Positions 9,775-21,581 of a stretch of 64,000 bases of DNA are shown in pieces (position 1 is the first letter of the stretch; every line of letters begins with the position of its first letter). The notes beneath the pieces were generated by a model. It was not told where the DNA came from and ran no database searches. It saw only the letters and a program-made list of their open reading frames with translations. The stretch is from Favolaschia claudopus (lineage: Eukaryota; Basidiomycota; Agaricomycetes; Agaricales; Mycenaceae). The stretch covers positions 434,001 to 498,000 of the forward strand of contig JAWWNJ010000020.1 in the NCBI GenBank assembly GCA_037176885.1, in the 5' to 3' direction. Both the position numbers and the translations under genes were made by a program.

Positions 9775-11065
9775 AGACCTACTCCGACACATGCATGATG
9801 ACACTCGATGAATTCCGCCGCATCAGTGACACCCTAATATGGTAACTTGATGCCGGCTCAATTTACGGCGATCAATTGCTTTCCTCTTCTCTTTCTTCAG
9901 AGGGGATGTGGTGGGGAGAAAAGGAACAGAGATAATAGCCTGTTTGCGATGCAGCCATTGAATGGCTAAGGCTACGCAAGTGCCCGAATTCCGGCGTATT
10001 GACGAAAGCTACCCCCGGTCTGAGCATCCAATTTTCATTCCAAATAGCTCTTCTTGACTTCGACATAAAAGTTTAGCCCATCAAACTTTCCTAATACGGA
10101 AAGCGGTAGCCATTCAATGGCTCCAATGGCTCTTCGCAAACCCTCTAATGGTGCTTAAGAGGCTTGAGAATGTATATATGTTTTTTTTTTTCGTATTCGC
10201 CAGTCGCGGGTTCAATTACTGTAGCCTGTAGGTGATACTCTTTTGATCTTTTTTTTTTCCAGTGTGCTACAGTGCCGGACACGCAAAATCGACAACTTTA
10301 ATCTTCCCTTTATGGAAGGTGTGACATACCCCCAGATGTCTAGATTTTTGTGTAAAACAGTCGCTAAGCATCGAAAGAACAGTTTTGCACGAGCCGATTG
10401 TCACAAAAACGAAAAATCATGAAATGATAGCCTAAAATTTGGCCGTAACCTCAAAATTGATGGGAAAAACCTCGGACATAGCGCAATCGACTCCTTTCGT
10501 TGAGTAAGTTATGATTCTGATAAGATAAAGAAAATTCCACGAGCGGTTTCTGAGGAATCTGCCTCTCTTTGCCTGGGAAATCGCACCGGATTTGGCAATC
10601 CCGAGTCACGTTACATGTTACTGTCAAAGATAGGATTGTACTTAGCATTGCAACGTTGTTGAGGCATTGTGTGCAGCATGGAATGCATACCTATGAAAGT
10701 CTTGCGACATGGCACTCAACCAGCATCCTTCCTTTCTATCATGAGCCAAGATCCTTTTCTTCAGCTCAGAGCTGCCTTACCCAAATTTGAAATGGCCCAC
10801 TTGGGCTGCCCAACTCTTTTTGTCTTCGACAATTATTTCTTCTCATTATATACTGTCACTTGGGTATAAATTGGTTAGACAAAGTTGATCCATGGCTGAC
10901 TTCATGAAAGTAGTATGAGGCATCGTGTAAATCCGCCTCCCGAGAGGTTCAGAAGGAGTCGGAGATGTTTTATCAAGCACCGGAAGCGACAGTTGGGCCT
11001 CCGCATCAAACATTCTTGGCCCATATTCATGAGCGGCAAGGGCGGCGAGGGCGACGACGGCGGCA
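9775..11065. other. No gene seen
   Basis: Short frames only. Poly-T runs lie near 10181 and 10248. No recognised motif was found. Confidence 0.4.
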
Positions 11066-11686
11066 CACTGTGCAAAGGAAGGGTCATGAAATTCATGATG
11101 TTGTTGGCCATGAAAATCCCAACATTATGTCCAGGAATTCATGATGAATCGCCTGGAAATTGCTAACGCAACATCATGAATTGAAAGTATGTTTTCATGA
11201 TGATTATGGGGCTCTTCATGACGTTTTTTCATGATGTTTTATCAAGTATTTCAGAGCAAAATATCATGAAACGAGAGCGCTGCAAAGCAAATAAATCACA
11301 ACCAAACTCAGGTGTCAGCACCCGGAACCGAACTCAAAACCGCCGTATGACGCACTACCGTTAACCTCCTCATTTAGTTAACTAATTTTCAACAGTGTGC
11401 ACTTGATAGAGACCAGAGACCGACTGATACCATTTATTGGCTTTATCATTGATATTAGCACACTACCCACTTAACCCTTTGGTGGACTTAGCCAGAAAAA
11501 ATCGCTCGGTTTTTTCATGACGAAAATTCATGATGTTTTGTCATGAATTCATAATCTTGCAAAAATGAGCTTCTGAGCATCATGAAACCCCCCTTGAAAT
11601 TCATGGTGTGCTTCATGACAAAACATCATGAAACCTGAAATTCATGACAGTTTGCATGAATTTCATGATGTATACTTTGCACAGTG
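11066..11686. mobile_element. TIR element saturated with TCATGA palindromes
   Basis: The ends are cactgtgcaaag (11066) and ctttgcacagtg (ending 11686), an exact 12-bp inverted repeat. About twenty TCATGA palindromes are scattered between them and continue the similarity of both arms (catgaaattcatg). No clear target-site duplication is visible. The right end abuts a copia pol fragment. A lone ctttgcacagtg recurs at about 12222-12233. Confidence 0.65.
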
Positions 11687-11687
11687 A

Positions 11688-11894
11688 AAGCGCAAATACC
11701 ACTTCATTCGCGACGACATTGTGGCAAAAGGCGAGGCCGTCATTCGCTACGTGTCTACCCACGACATGGTGGCCGACATCCTTACTAAGCCCCTTTCTCG
11801 GGAAAAGCATTGGAAGTTTGCAAGAGCCTTGGGATTACGGTTTACCTCGAGTGGGAGTGTCGAAACCAACGGGAAGCGAGCGAGCCAAACCTAA
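11688..11894 (+). pseudogene. Ty1/copia pol C-terminal fragment (RNase H end)
   Basis: In the frame starting at 11688 the translation contains YHFIRDDI, YVSTHDMVADILTKPLS and WKFARALGL, ending at a stop at 11892-11894. The 'ADILTKPL' stretch is the hallmark of the copia pol C-terminus. All upstream pol domains are missing; the sequence to the left is the TCATGA element. The fragment is a dead remnant. Confidence 0.85.
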
Positions 11895-12013
11895 AATCTA
11901 TCTTTAGGCAACTATGACGCAAGTGGATTTCAGGCTCCGCTGCTGTGAATCCAACCGCGTCATCGGCGGCGATCGCTAGCGGTGACATGTCACGTCACGT
12001 CACGCGCCAAGCT

Positions 12014-12193
12014 TTTCCTCAGCTGTTGTTGTTAACTAACACGACGCTGAGGTGAGGCTTCTATTATTCTGTACCCAAGAATACATTACTTACAGTATTC
12101 CCTAGCTAATCGTGTATTCTGTCTAGGTGCATAATAGAGCTGTTGTTGTTAACTAACACGACGCTGAGCTAATCGTGTATTCTGTCTAGGACG
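12014..12193. repeat. Short segmental duplication
   Basis: The segment 'agctgttgttgttaactaac' (plus acgacgctgag) occurs near 12019 and 12139. 'agctaatcgtgtattctg' (plus tctagg) occurs near 12107 and 12167. The order suggests a small duplicated block, possibly from the lost copia LTR next door. Confidence 0.6.
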
Positions 12194-14571
12194 GACGTCC
12201 GGTTTTGAGATACATACTTTGCACAGTGATGGTAAGGGAAGACGGTGCGACCAAAGTGAAGCAATAGTCGAGTAACAGGGGCGAAGAACCGGAGAAGAGA
12301 GTAGGGGATGGCTGGCGATCAGATGGCAACAGCGAAAGTTACTTTTGCTGATGGCATAAGTAACTTTTGCTGATCTTACTTGGCGGGAGAAATCAACAAA
12401 AGTTACTTAGGCGTACTTTTCCTTCCAAATCCCTAGAATCTGCTAAATAATGATACAGGAGGTCATCTGCTGCTATCTTATGCCTCGGGGAGCCCTTGGT
12501 CAACATCTTGCGTTGGTTGGGGCTGCCAGTCCCGATAGTCGTCTTAGTTTTCCATGGGGATTGCGGTTGGACTCCTTCCCTTGCTTGTTTTGCGGGGTTT
12601 CCTGCTCAATATATGCGGTAGACAATCGAATTCATCAATAATGAGATGAATCCGGCATGGTTAAGTATCGGGTTGAGTACTCAAACTTTGCGACAGCCGG
12701 GTCTGGTTCAACTCTGCCCAAAACTGACTCTCCTACCCGGATGGACTGAGCTCGATGTCTCCAACCTGATGATTTTTGACTTGTGCTTATGGTCAAGTAG
12801 CATCCCATCTACTGCCGAAGTTGAGCGGTGAATTCTGAACCAAACCTTTCAATCGTCCTGCGAGGACATTGATCATGTATATGCTGGTATAGTTGGCTAT
12901 GAATACGAGTTACAGGCGCGTGCGACATATTCTTCTTTGTACCGACTCTAACTTGCATGACCGTTCAGTCCAGTGAGTTCCAAAGAACTTGAACAGAGAA
13001 AGTATGTTCAATCAAATAGAACTGCCACCGTATCCGGAGCAATTATCACGTCCTTTGAAACTGAGGGGGAAATTGGAATCGCGGCCTCGCGCGGCTTACT
13101 GAAGTACATCGCAAGCAAAACTACGTTGCGGCGTTCAAAGTAAGGTACCAGCACAATTTTATGCTCGCGCCAGTACACCGCCAATTTGGCGGGAGCTCCT
13201 GATGACATCCGGATTCCCATATTTGGATGAATGCGTGGGGATCTCCCAAGAAAGGTCGCTGGGAGATCAAAAAACACAATCCCAGGAGCGTCTGAGAATT
13301 GGATATCTCAGAAATGTCGCAGCCGCACCTTTCTGAGATATATTCAGTTCAGGCTGTCAAAAAATTTCAGATAATTTGTGCATTTCCATGGAAATTAATG
13401 GCAGAAAAACAACTTGATTGAATGTAAACTATTACATAAATCCTACATCTACATAAATATGGAGAGAGAACAAGGGAGCTTTGATGACCACAAACAGCGT
13501 CGACAGCAGGCCGTCTTCAAGAAGCAATTTGGCAACTTGAGGAGAGTCTTGGATTTGAAATCAAGAGGTGGCTGGCTTGCATTTGAGGGAATAACTTGAA
13601 GAACGCCATTTCCTGGATGTGCGAGACTTCACTCTTGACGAGAGCATTGAACAGTGGACACCACTCTTGAGTCTTGACAAAAACTTGACGAACGAGGACC
13701 TCAGGGTCACTTGCGTTGGCCTTGAGCCTTGAGGACTTGCTGCCACGGGTTTGACGAACGCGTGAACCGAGCAAGAGGCGCTTGGAACCGAGGGGAGCAA
13801 AGACGAAGCAGATGGCGGAGGGGAGGTGAAGGGAGACGGAAAGAAAGAGGTTTGTGACGTGGCGCCAAGTTGCGTTTCACACGTCTCGCTTATACGGCGC
13901 ACGGACCACCACAACGTCAAAAAGACGAAAAGAGAGAAACTGAGGAATGGGACGAGTATTTAGCGAGGTAACATATCTGAGCGGTGCCCGACATAGTTCT
14001 GTACTTGCAAAAGAGATTCATGAGAAACTGCCAAAGGTCAGAGGCGGGTCGCTGGCAAAAGCTCCCAAAACCATCCCATCAAGCGTCTTCAAATATTTTC
14101 CGGGATGTCCACGCATATCCCACAACTGACATCCGGGTGTCATCAGCCCAAATTGGCGGTGTAGTTCGACCGCACAATATTCAAGTACTCTGTTCAGTCA
14201 AGTCAAGTACATACATACTCTTTTAAGTCGCTACACTTCCTGGAGTAAACAAGGTATAAATTCATTTCTAGTTTCGGCCCAAATGAGGTGTCAGACGGAA
14301 CATTTGAGGTTAGTTTTGTCGTCGCCCGGACTTAGGTACAAGTTCAACTTCCGATGAGAAGAATTTCCTAAAATGGAAGTTGCATCCGGAAGTTGAACTT
14401 CAACTCAGTTGTAGTTCAACTTTGATGATTGTGGTTCAACTTGCCCTGTATTCAGGTGGTAGTTTTATGTCATTTAGCTAGTGGTTTCAAATACCCAGCC
14501 AGTGGTGTAGATCTAGATATCTTACACCACATGTGGCTGTGTTTGCTTTGCTGGCAATCTGCTATCGCCTT
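12194..14571. other. No gene seen
   Basis: Only short frames. Small features are three 'aaagttactt' motifs near 12350-12400, a hairpin at about 13290-13345 (ggatatctcagaaa / tttctgagatat) and a few AAGTTC/AAGTTG motifs at 14336-14450. The antisense frame at 13561-13920 is Ser/Pro-rich and unconvincing. Confidence 0.4.
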
Positions 14572-15107
14572 TAGGGTTCGGTGACATTGATTGTCAATTG
14601 TCAGAATCTGACATAACAAATATTTGTCACTGACTGACAATCAATTATTTTCGAGAGAGAGGTCTGACAATCCTGACAATCACTTCTGACCTTTGAGATG
14701 CTGCCCACTTGGCTTTCCCTGACGCCGTGAGCATTTCGTTGAATGAGTTCAGAAAATCCCAGTGTTGTGATGGCTATTTTGATGAATGTTGATAACTCCT
14801 CCGTCAGTGATCCGTCTGCCAGTGTGACGGGTGACTAGTCTGTGACAATGGACTCTCGAACTTCATATTTGTCCTCATTCAGATAGGAAAACTACAAGAC
14901 ACTCACTCAATGTCAAAGATTAAGGAATATTGTCAGTGGGAAGGCAGCTACATCCTCCCTTTCACCTTTGCAGCTGGCAGAAACATAATTTCCCGATATA
15001 GGTGATTACCTAATTGTCAATTGTCAATTGACAGGTCTGACTGTCAGCCTGACAATTGACCTAACAAATAATTATTTTCCTCCAAACCTAATTGTCACCG
15101 AACCCTA
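14572..15107. mobile_element. hAT-like MITE (TAGGGTTCGGTGACA ends), 536 bp
   Basis: A 15-bp terminal inverted repeat, tagggttcggtgaca, is at both ends. The perfect 8-bp duplication atcgcctt is at 14564-14571 and 15108-15115. The TAGGG start is classic for hAT. The subterminal regions repeat TTGTCAATTG/CTGACAAT motifs. No transposase frame is present. Confidence 0.92.
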
Positions 15108-15193
15108 ATCGCCTTTGTATTCGTGGGGTACGTTTACGTTTGGCCTGTCAGATCACGTGCTGATTGATCTGCGTGCCCCGGGGCACACAATCA

Positions 15194-15340
15194 GGGAACT
15201 TCTCCATTCCGAGGGTGATGGCAAAACGGTCCAGATTCCCACGGTGGGTCATTGTTCTCCCTTCCCCAGGGGGAAATCCCTCGGCCGGGAAAACGCGTTT
15301 TCGGCACCCAGAAAAGCCTCGGAATGACCGATTTTTCCAC
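15194..15340 (-). repeat. Dispersed repeat, copy 2
   Basis: Reverse-complement copy of 7139-7283, nearly identical. It truncates the LINE relic to its right (endonuclease start near 15540). Confidence 0.75.
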
Positions 15341-15499
15341 CACGTACCGTTAGGGAACACTGCCACCTGATGAGTCTTTGCAGACGAAACGTTGCGCCCA
15401 AACGTCGTGGGTCCCCGCCCGTCTTCTCTCTCTAGCATATCACCTCTGTGGTCGTCGTCGTCGCTCGCGCGGCGCGGAGCGCCGCGCTCGCTCCTCCTC

Positions 15500-16883
15500 C
15501 TCCCGCTTGCCAGGACCACCGAGGCCATTCATGTTGAGGGCGTACACTGAGAAGCCAGAATTAGTGCTGTGGCTGCCGGCTAGTACCATGTTGGCGATCG
15601 AGAGGATCCCAACAATAATGAGGAGGAGGGGAGGGGGTTTGTATCGAACATCTGTGCGGTAAACAGAATTTTTGCGACTCGCTATGACTCTTTTTTCTAA
15701 TCTCGGCGACTCATCAACTCGCGCGAAGCTCAAAACACCGTGAAACACCCGGGGGTGAGTGCGGGTTCGAGCTTGGTTCGTCTCTGACCACTTCATCGAC
15801 TTTCCTAACGAGACATAGCGAGTCGCGATTAGTTTGGATGAAGCTGGTGCAGAAGCTGAACTCACCGGGGCAATGGACATGTCTGAGTCATTGTCCGTGT
15901 GGCCAGACGTCTTGTGTCTCTTCTAGGGTCCTGTTTATTGAACATGTTTGTAAACATGTTTATAAACACCGGTTTATAAACCTGTTTTTAAATGGGTTGG
16001 GCCAGATTGGCTGGTTTTTAATTCGTATTGGGTGTGTATTTTACCCCGATGGGGACCCAAATCAGCCACAGTTTTGGTAACTTTTCTGCTGAGCGGAGAC
16101 GTTGGAGGATTCTTGTGACGTTGGAGGATTCTTGTTCAACTTGTGTTCGTTTTGGAGGTAAAACCACACCGGCGGAACGATCCGAGGCATCAATCACCTA
16201 TATCTGATGGCAGCAATTGGCTCACAATGGACGAGGTTCAACGACCACATCCAATTCATATGCAGGATTGTCTTATACTGCATTTATTTGCTGCTAGAAG
16301 TTCACTGAAGCCGCCTGAAGCAAAAAATCGTTCAAATCAGGGGGAAAGCTTGAGTTTGGGGCAATTTGGCAGGTGTGTTTGTAAACCGGTTTATAAACAC
16401 CCTGTTTACAAACAAAAATTAAAAAACCGTTTATAATTGCTCCGGGAATTATACACAGGACCCTAGTCTCTTCGAACCATGACCGGGAGCTGACGGCGGT
16501 GGGGAGTGGGATCGCTCCGAGAACGTCTTCGAGGGGGAACGAGACAACCCCGGTGGCGTCTCTGAAGGAGGTAGCGTTGAGGCTAGCGTACCTCCAAGCA
16601 ATGCAAGGGATTGGCCAGCGCCCTCGGATAGCTTTTTCGTCAGCGCAGACTGCTCCTTAATCAGGATTGCATACTCAGCTTTCGCTGCCTCGTGAAGCTC
16701 AGAGGGCCCAAACTTGATCGTCGCCATGTGCTGCGATATCTCCAGCGCTACCTGTGCCAGCTTGGACCTCGTCGACTGTTCATTCAGCTGCAGCAGGAAC
16801 CCTGCAGAGTGATTGGACACGCGAGCATGGAGGTTGTCGACCGAAGACCCGAGGTTGGCGATTGACTTTGTCATCGTTGTCAC
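15500..16883 (-). pseudogene. LINE (non-LTR) ORF relic, split by a MITE
   Basis: Read on the - strand, the 16883-16466 part encodes a hydrophilic, helical, Ser/Pro-rich region (KSIANLGSSVDNLHARVSNH and onward). After removal of the insertion at 15924-16465 the frame continues without shift into 15923-15500. It then reaches GFSVYALNMNGLG, which looks like the start of the APE-type endonuclease domain of LINE ORF2. The reverse transcriptase is absent, since the relic is cut by the repeat at 15194-15340 and GC-rich DNA. The family call rests on memory of Agaricomycete LINE proteins. Confidence 0.55.
15924..16465. mobile_element. hAT-like MITE inserted in LINE relic, 542 bp
   Basis: The terminal repeats are tagggtcctgt / acaggaccc ta. 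The perfect 8-bp duplication gtctcttc is at 15916-15923 and 16466-16473. The interior is rich in GTTTATAAAC motifs. Removing the element plus one duplication copy joins two - strand coding pieces in frame (GSKR|HKTSGHTD). A related but partial sequence occurs near 33665-33745. Confidence 0.93.
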
Positions 16884-17635
16884 GCCTCGAACTGGGCTCG
16901 TGTCTCGCGCTTGAGCTCGCGAAGCTCAGCGCTGAGAGACTTGATAGCTTCGTTAACGGAGTCGGCGCCTACACGCACTATTGAGCTTCAGCAGCCATCT
17001 AAAAGCCCGATTGGTGGATTTTCCGGATTTGGATAGAAACGGCAATGAGGTTGGCCGTGTTTGGCCGAGATATGTTGAATTTTCAAGTGGTGCGTTGGGT
17101 GGTTCAAAACCGAGATTTCGTTCATAAAACACCATGCAGAGGTGTTTTACCGGGCTGGAGGTAAGAATTGGACCCTAAACAGCTGATTTTGATGGTAATT
17201 TCCATATTTGGACGTCACGTGGTACTACATGAAAATTCGGAGTGATAGATAAAAAATTAATGATAATTAGTTTGCAAAATGTCTTCGGTTTCAGCTCAAG
17301 TTCCTTGTTTATGTCCAAGAAAATTCTGTTTGGTTTGAATTAACCCAACACAAATGTGGAACCGAGGAAGCGATGATTGGGACCAAAATCGCGTCGGCAT
17401 GGATTGCCGTCGCGTGGAGAGTGCCGGAACAGGTCAGAAAATGCACCACATCAAAGTGCCCGCCAAATGCCTAATTGGGCGTGTGACTTGACGCGCCGTC
17501 ACGCATTCTCCCCATCATTCGTCTTCGTCGCGTCGCGCAAGGCCACAAATCTCGCGTCGGGGGTCAGAAAAGTGTGAGAATATATTCAGCATACTCTAAA
17601 ATATATTGATACACTGCAATTTTAAAGTTCAAGCC
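16884..17635. other. No gene seen
   Basis: Short frames only; no motif was recognised. Confidence 0.4.
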
Positions 17636-19218
17636 ATGGGCCGACTACAAAAAGGAAGCTCACGAAAACAGAAGACACAGAGGAAAGACGCGAGCGAGGC
17701 CGGCGTTGCAGCTCGTTCCAAGGCCCAAAAAGAGAACCTAGTTCCTCCCAGTCCCACCACACGCACCCTCAATGAACACAAACGACGCACCGCCGCGGCG
17801 GAGGCCGAGAGCGCACGGCTCAAGCGAGAAAACATAAATCTGAAGCAGGATCAAAAAAATTCAGAACGGCGCGAAAAGCGGCATAAGAAGAAGATTGCTG
17901 ACCTCAAGAAGAAGATCAAGGTCGCAAAGAAGGAACTGGAGGAGGCTATTGCTCATGATTAAGCACAAGTGATGAAGACTTTGAAGAAAAAATCTGACGA
18001 CGAGAGGGGGTGGCTTCGGCGACTCAACGAGGCACAGCGACGCCTGAACGAAGCAGAGTTCTGCCGGATGTGGTCAGCAGAAGAGCTCAAGAAGAAAATC
18101 AACACACTTAGCCAGGTGCTCGTTTGCTCACGCTTTGGATCTGGACAGGTTGCTGCATGCACAAGGATCAGAATAGCTTCAAAGGGGGGAATACTGCGAT
18201 GACTGCGCACTGGAAGCAACTCGAAGCGCGGGGTCCCATCCCGCTCGCAAACAAAGACTCTGCGGCCGCTGTTCGACGCGTTTTGCATCCCGAGCTCGGT
18301 GAAAAGCCGCCGACTCAAGACGATCTCGAACGCTTCGAGAATGCGGCATTCGGGGACGCAAAAACAGCCGCAATCGCCGGTGCAATCTTCGAGAACGCGA
18401 TTGAGAAGCGCGCGGGCAAGGAGATCAGCTCGACATTTACCTCAGATCCAAGCTGGACAACGGCGAGCCCATCAAGCGCTTCCCTAGAACGAACCAAACG
18501 CGCTTTGGTAGCCACGGAGAGGCTGCCTGCGAGCTGATTGCGCGCCGTGGCATTTATCGCAGCTTCCTGGAGGCTATCAAGCAGATGAAAGCTCGTCCAG
18601 GCTGGACTAACATCGAAAAGAACGTCTATGAAGCCTTAGACGACGACCCCACACTCACAGAACTCGCTGTTTTGGCGATCTATCACCTCTTCATCGCTGT
18701 TTCATACACGCGTCGTGTTCGTGCACCCGAAGAAGTCGCGTTGAATGCGGTGTCCCTAGGTCCTCTCCACACGGAAATTCGCGACCATTGTGCGATGCTC
18801 ATCGAGACCCCGGGGTTGGTGTTGGATTTCGACGAGGCGGAATTCCGTATCGCGACTTTCGATGGGCAGCCTGTGGTGCGGGAGGATGTGATGGTAGAGA
18901 ATCAGATCAAGAAACTTCACGCCGCTGGCAGGCTTCCCTGCCTCCGTGAGATGTTTGTGCAATTTCTAGAAGGCGCGAAGGCAACGTGGATTCGTTTCTC
19001 CTCGGAATTTGCCCCCAGCGGGTTGATTGATGGTCTGAGCGATAGCAAGAAGGGCAGGATATGGCTTCCCGCGACAAACGATCGCAATGAGGGTGCACTT
19101 GGATCATTCATCCGGTTCATGGGTGATAATCCTACAGCCGCAGTAGCGACTCACAACGGGCTGGCAATGTTCCAGCGCAACGAGACTCAACAATTCATGA
19201 ATCGATGGTTTACCTCCG

Positions 19219-19771
19219 GGTACAACAACATCCGACACGACACACCCCATTTAGACAGGTAACATAAGGCATCAAACCCGACACATCTACATCAAAGCCG
19301 ACACATCCGCCAAATTTGGACATTTCCGCTGTCAAACATGAGAGAATCAGGAAACTGCATCAATGACAACAATGACTGCCGAAGGCCCCGAGAATACCGG
19401 CCAAACACTGCCGAAGGCCAAAACAACTGCGTATCGAGGAGTTAGGGCCGCTGCGCGACCCTAACTCCGGGAATTCACAGTGGTTAGTGTTAGGGTTAAG
19501 GTTTGGGTTAGGGTTAGGGTTAGGAGGTTAGGCCATGGAACATATTTAAAGGTTGGGGAGGTTAGGGTTTGGTTAGGAAGGTTAGGGAGGTTAAAATGGT
19601 TAGGTGGTTAGGGAGGTTTGGGTTTAGGTTGGTTAGGTTGAGGTTGCATGCCGGGGGAATGCCGGAAAGCCGAGCATTGACCTCTGAGCAACATCAATGC
19701 ATCATAGCCGACACATTGCTTTATGTAAGAGAATGTGTCGGTTTCATAAGTGTCGGACGTTGTATATACTC
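19219..19771. mobile_element. TIR transposon carrying telomere-like repeats, 553 bp
   Basis: The element is flanked by gtttacctccg at 19208-19218 and 19772-19782 (10-11 bp duplication; 9-11 bp suggests Mutator-like, 8 bp would suggest hAT). The ends show weak inverted similarity: 'gggtacaacaacatccgacac' truncates to a shared core 'tacaac..tccgacac'. CCGACACAT motifs are repeated in both subterminal regions. Its centre is a degenerate TTAGGG array. Removing it with one duplication copy restores an open frame (WFTS|ADYQY) of the host gene. Confidence 0.85.
19480..19646 (+). repeat. Interstitial telomere-like (TTAGGG)n array
   Basis: Tandem and degenerate gttaggg/ggttaggg units, including three consecutive gttaggg copies near 19509-19530. 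A hairpin 'gagttagggccgc...ccctaactc' lies just upstream (19437-19468). The array lies inside the 19219-19771 transposon, so it is not a chromosome end. Confidence 0.9.
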
Positions 19772-20258
19772 GTTTACCTCCGCAGACTATCAGTACGTGA
19801 TGCAGACAGCAAGAACTTTGGACGCAGCAGGGCTGGAGAGGGAAAGAAAGCGATTGCAGATGGAATACAATCAGCGCAGTCTCACAGAAAAGACCCAGAA
19901 AGCCGCCGCTGCAGCAGCAAAAGTAGCCGAGACTCAGCGAGGACTGGACGCCGTAACTCTGATTTCTTGCGTCGAGGATATTCTTAAGCCGGGGATGACC
20001 AGGGACAAACTCCAGGATCAGTTGGACAAGTTGCGGGCAATATGGAACACAAAAACCCAAGAGCGGATTGTTATTCCGAAGAAATCTCACAGTTCAAGGC
20101 TGGCTAAGAAGCAAACTGCTCCTGTGCGCGCATTCCAGGACCATCTGAAGCTTCTTGAAGAATTTTCCGAGTACTCAACGCGTAACTCGTCGACCCAGAT
20201 GGATGAAGATGTTGTGATGGAGTACTACGACGCGGAACCTGCCGGACACTGCTATTGA

Positions 20259-20811
20259 GAATCCCTTTACTGAAGTACTGGGATCAAATGATGGACGATG
20301 AACAACGGTGGACAATGCGGTGAAAAGTACTTTGGCTTCTACCATGATCTTGCCACGATTCTGGCTTTTACAAGCGTATACCTCAACAACTCGGGCAATT
20401 TTGAGATGAATCGGAAGATCCAACGCAAGAGAATCCTGGGGTTTCTGGAATTTGGGGCAGGTGTGCGGTGTGCAGCGCGCAGTTCGAAGTCAGCAAGAAC
20501 TCTACGGTCTTGGGGCATTCTGCAATCTAGTCTCCTTTTCAGCGCTCCAGCTTCGAGCTCAGTGCGCTTGTAGAACTATGATTCATTCAAGCCAAAACTC
20601 AGTAATATTTTATTTCTCAATTCCCGCAAGACCAATTCCCGTCAATTCTACCACCATCACCGAAAACATTATCTTAATTCTCCGCTTTGAACCTACGCTA
20701 CACTCCTCTACTCATACTCTACTGCAATCTACACACCTGTGGCTTCCACCACATATCAAATTTGTCCACATTCGTCGTCGTCGTCTCCCACTCTGCCTCT
20801 GGGAGGCTGCT
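20259..20811. other. No gene seen
   Basis: Short frames only, without recognised motifs. Confidence 0.4.
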
Positions 20812-21581
20812 TGTGGACACCATGGCATCATTGTCGGCTCTAGAGTCTACTTACAAGGGACGGTCGCCGTCTTTCTTTGCGTAACCCTCGCCAAGACTGG
20901 AGGTATGAGAAGCGCAAGGATAACGTCTCTTGAAAGAAGGGCTCGGAAGGATGGTTTGCGAAGGCTGGAAGGAAAGGCTTGGGAAGGCTGGAAGGAAGGG
21001 TCTGAGAAGCGGATGGAATTTAGGCATCAGGCGGAGGCTCGAGGATGGTAGGAGTCGTCTGGTGGTCTTGTGAGGGACGATTATGGACCGCATGAGCCTG
21101 ATGAGGTCCCCAGCAGCGGCGAGCTAGGTACGAGCCACGCGCGGTCATTCGTTCTCCCTCGCAACATTGCAATTGGCGGTCTCTGTGTTTGTCTCCTGTG
21201 GACACCATGGCATCATTGTCGGCTCTAGAGTCTACTTACAAGGGACGGTCGCCGTCTTTCTTTGCGTAACCCTCGCCAAGACTGGAGGTATGAGAAGCGC
21301 AAGGATAACGTCTCTTGAAAGAAGGGCTCGGAAGGATGGTTTGCGAAGGCTGGAAGGAAAGACTTGGGAAGGCTGGAAGGAAGGGTCTGAGAAGCGGATG
21401 GAATTTAGGCATCAGGCGGAGGCTCGAGGATGGTAGGAGTCGTCTGGTGGTCTTGTGAGGGACGATTATGGACCGCATGAGCCTGATGAGGTCCCCAGCA
21501 GCGGCGAGCTAGGTACGAGCCACGCGCGGTCATTCGTTCTCCCTCGCAACATTGCAATTGGCGGTCTCTGTGTTTGTCTCC
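20812..21581 (+). repeat. Tandem duplication, 2 x 385 bp
   Basis: 20812-21196 is repeated head-to-tail as 21197-21581. I see one difference between copies (aaaggcttggg versus aaagacttggg, near 20967 and 21352). Frames inside (…SARITSLERRARKDGL…) are shared by both copies but match nothing I know. The near identity implies very recent duplication or an assembly artefact. Confidence 0.92.

Larger units (their letters stand above)
17636..20258 (+). pseudogene. Broken conserved basidiomycete gene of unknown function
   Basis: Pieces of one protein lie in order. 17636-17962 is a Lys/Glu-rich coiled-coil N-terminus starting with a good ATG. After an in-frame TAA (17960-17962) the same frame continues (DERGWLRRLNEAQRRLNEAEF). 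From ~18130 the frame changes and reads WTGCCMHKDQNSFKGGN. From ~18440 another shift leads to YLRSKLDNGEPIKRF...WLPATNDRNEGALGSF. The last part (DYQYVMQTARTLDAAGLERE...) resumes at 19783 after a transposon. The family, as I remember it from Agaricomycetes, is longer; a central segment seems deleted near 18115-18130. At least one stop, two shifts, one deletion and one insertion make it non-functional. Function is unknown. Confidence 0.75.

Noticed and set aside
11296..11390. tRNA-like A and B boxes on the - strand
   Set aside because: Box-like sequences (taacggtagtg, gttcggttcc) are spaced like a pol III promoter, but no cloverleaf with pairing acceptor stem could be made. At most a SINE-like remnant in the TCATGA element.
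19480..19646. Chromosome end or fusion point
   Set aside because: The TTAGGG repeats are inside a transposon flanked by a duplication, with coding sequence of one gene on both sides.
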